Below are positions 51,501-54,500 of a DNA stretch of 64,000 nt, piece by piece. Position 1 is the first letter of the stretch. Every line of letters begins with the position of its first letter. The DNA is taken from contig CM055109.1 in NCBI GenBank assembly GCA_029204225.1, positions 44,943,045 to 45,007,044 of the forward strand. The letters run 5' to 3'. The notes below the pieces were generated by a model. It was not told the origin of the DNA. It saw only the letters and a list, made by a program, of their open reading frames with translations, and searched no databases. The DNA is from Diphasiastrum complanatum. Taxonomy: Eukaryota > Streptophyta > Lycopodiopsida > Lycopodiales > Lycopodiaceae. A program made the translations under genes and the position numbers.

Positions 51501-54500
51501 CTTCAATTTAGCAAGTAATCACTTCGAAGTCGAGCAAAAGGATCTGAATGCCCTTAACTTTACCTAGCATCAGAGACATGCACCGAAAATCCTTAAATTA
51601 TGGAGTGATTGAGTTTGTTCACCCATGGCCATGTATTAGGGCACAGATTTTCAAAAGGGAAAGTTTAAGCAAATATAGCAAGTGGGCTGTGGCCAACATC
51701 CTTATGTAGCATGAGAATTTATTTCTGAAGAAGTTCAAGTGCAAGGTCTTTGTAGGATTTAATGCAAGAAATACATTAAATTAGTGGTCATGTTCATGAA
51801 CCATCCTTGTTGGCAATCAACCAACTTGTGCTTCCTTCTTGATTGCAAGAAAGCTAAATTCTTTCAGCTGTGCAACGAGTAATTGCATGAAGCAGGTAAC
51901 TTATTTTAGCAGTAAAATACGGTGGGCTTAGTTCTCTGAACTATTTTCTAAGGTTCCTTAATCAGGTTACCCTCTCCTGTGGCTAGATGTTTATGTTTGT
52001 TTTGGCATCTTAATCTTCAGTCGTTCAAATTGGATTGAAGATTTAGGATTTGAAAAGATTTTGAAGTTTTGATCCAGGAAAGGTTCAAAGGAGATAATTT
52101 GTGTGAGAGTGGCAGGATCGTGTGCTTGTACTAGCAATCTCATTTGCTTGATCATGCCTTCTGGTCACTTCCACCATACGATCTTAGAGGCATGCATTGT
52201 TCCCCGTTCCTTGTAGGAAAAATCATCATTGATTTCTTTATTGTAAGGACTTAACATGAATTAAAAACAGAAATTGAGGTCTGTATTGTAAAAGTTTCTG
52301 CTAAGAAATATAGCCTTCGAAGGTCACTTGAAAGTAGATAATAGATATCCTCCTATGAATATCATCAAATTGTTGTCGTGATGCTTTGGTAACCTTACTG
52401 TACATTTTGCTCATTATAAGGTAGTTTTGTGAACCGATTACCAGTCATGCTCTATCATACTATATTTTCATTCGTTTTATGCAGGTAAAATTTGCTGAAA
52501 TTTTCATATTTTTACATGTGTTGATAGTAAGCAGAATCAGTTTGCATTAAATTCATTAACTTTTGCTTCTGATATTTAGGTGCATGAACTGGCAGGCTTG
52601 CTTGGACCAGATAAACAGAAGGAGGTCTCTTTGCGTCATGCAAAGCTATGTCTTGACAGTCAAAAGGTTTAAATTGCCCCTTCTTAAGTGCAGAGTAATC
52701 ACTGCAATGACCTTCTGGAAGTCTAGCCGCATATGTTGTTGTGTTATGTCAAAACATTGTAGTCAATCTGATTCTCCAAGGCTACTTTATTCGAGAATGC
52801 TACAGACTACCTTTGATTAGCTATGATTTGATGTTACTTGAATAATGACCCACATCACTGCTACTAAGCAGAAAAATCATTTGATAAAGGATGCTTCCAG
52901 GCTGTTAGCATGAGATGGCCTAGTATGCAGGTACTTTTTCTAACAATTTCATTAACAGAATGTCGAAGCTATTGCTATTCTTGCATGCTATGGAGCACCT
53001 TCAACCAGAGCGGCATGTGAATTATGCTGCTTTCTCATGAAAGATTTGCTTGGATCAAGCCAGAAATATTCTGATATTGGTCATGGTATTCAGGTATTGC
53101 TGGTGTTTTGATCAACTTTTGTGTTGAAGTAATGCCTGTGATAAATGAGACCCAGCTGGTAACAAGATTTTTCTGGCACTTAGTTGTTCTATTTGCTATA
53201 GGAGCTTCGGACTGTCCTGTTTGAACTTGGTAAACCCAATGCTGAATTTCATACAGCAATCTTTTCCACAGGTAAGTGTCTATTCTTTTCAGGTATTATT
53301 TGTCAGTCTTGGTGTACGCTTGTTAAGGCAGGTGCATAATCAGTCTCTATTTGTCTGCAGAATGGTTGGAGCTCAAGGAGCTGTGTTTGATAGCAACATA
53401 CATTTGCTCATGCTTACATGCACAATCTCAGGTGTGAATTTTACCAAGATACCAGCCTATTAAAGAACGTATAAATTCAATCAACGCTGTTTAGCCCATC
53501 CTTGGTTGCAGAAAATGTTAGTCACAGCTTTCTAGCAGTTTTAGGGTCCAAAACCTTAAAAAATTGCTCTTACTTACATCACAAATTTGGTGATACGTTG
53601 TTGATGAAATATAGCGACTGATTATTTGTCTCCCCACCTGCTGCGCCCCACGGATCGCTTCACGTCGAATCTTTATTAAATGATACTACACCTTCTCCAT
53701 GAAATCGAGTCGGGCAATGTTGAAATCTAAATTGTGCAGCAAAAAACAACGGTGGGCTCCGGCAATCCACTTTGAAGTTGTCCAGGATGTGAATCGAGAT
53801 TCCCAGGAGCCTCCCATCATTGCGGCACGGAAATACAGTCGAGCCACTGGCAACTATTCCTTAATGCTCTCTGAGGCCATTGGCTTATTTGGATCGAATG
53901 CCAAAGGAGGAAGGCAATCATCCCATCTCGTTGATGCTAACAGAGTCAAGTCTTTCACAGAAAGCGCCGATTGCCTCACTGTCGGATCGGGAGAGTGTCG
54001 CTGGTACGCTAGTTTTGCGCATTTTCTGTATGTTATCAAATGTAGGCTCCGCTTATTTTCAGCACTCAAGGTGCTGGCACGCGTCAGGGTGCTCCAGTTT
54101 TTTTTTTTGAAAAACTGGTTGCCCAGCTGCCACGTGTTGGGCAACCAGTATTTATCCCATAAGGTTTTCTCTGAGATTACTCAAAGTTAATATGTAACCA
54201 AACTTATCCATTGCTTTGCATGTGTGTGTGTGTGTGTGTGTGCCATTGCAGGTTGGCCGGTGCCCACATTCAAATTTTTTACGGACACCGGCAGCGCCGG
54301 CACCCGGTGGGCCAGCACCCTGGCTGGTGCACCCTGACAGCGTGCCAGCACCCGTCAAGGTGCTGAAAATATGTGGAAACATCATGATATGTATGCATTA
54401 ACTATAAAACGATCTGCTATGTAAGAATTTACTTTCCGTGTAAGTTGGTGGCCAGCTCATCTATACTCATGTAGATGCCATGCAGATGCACCTGCAGTGC

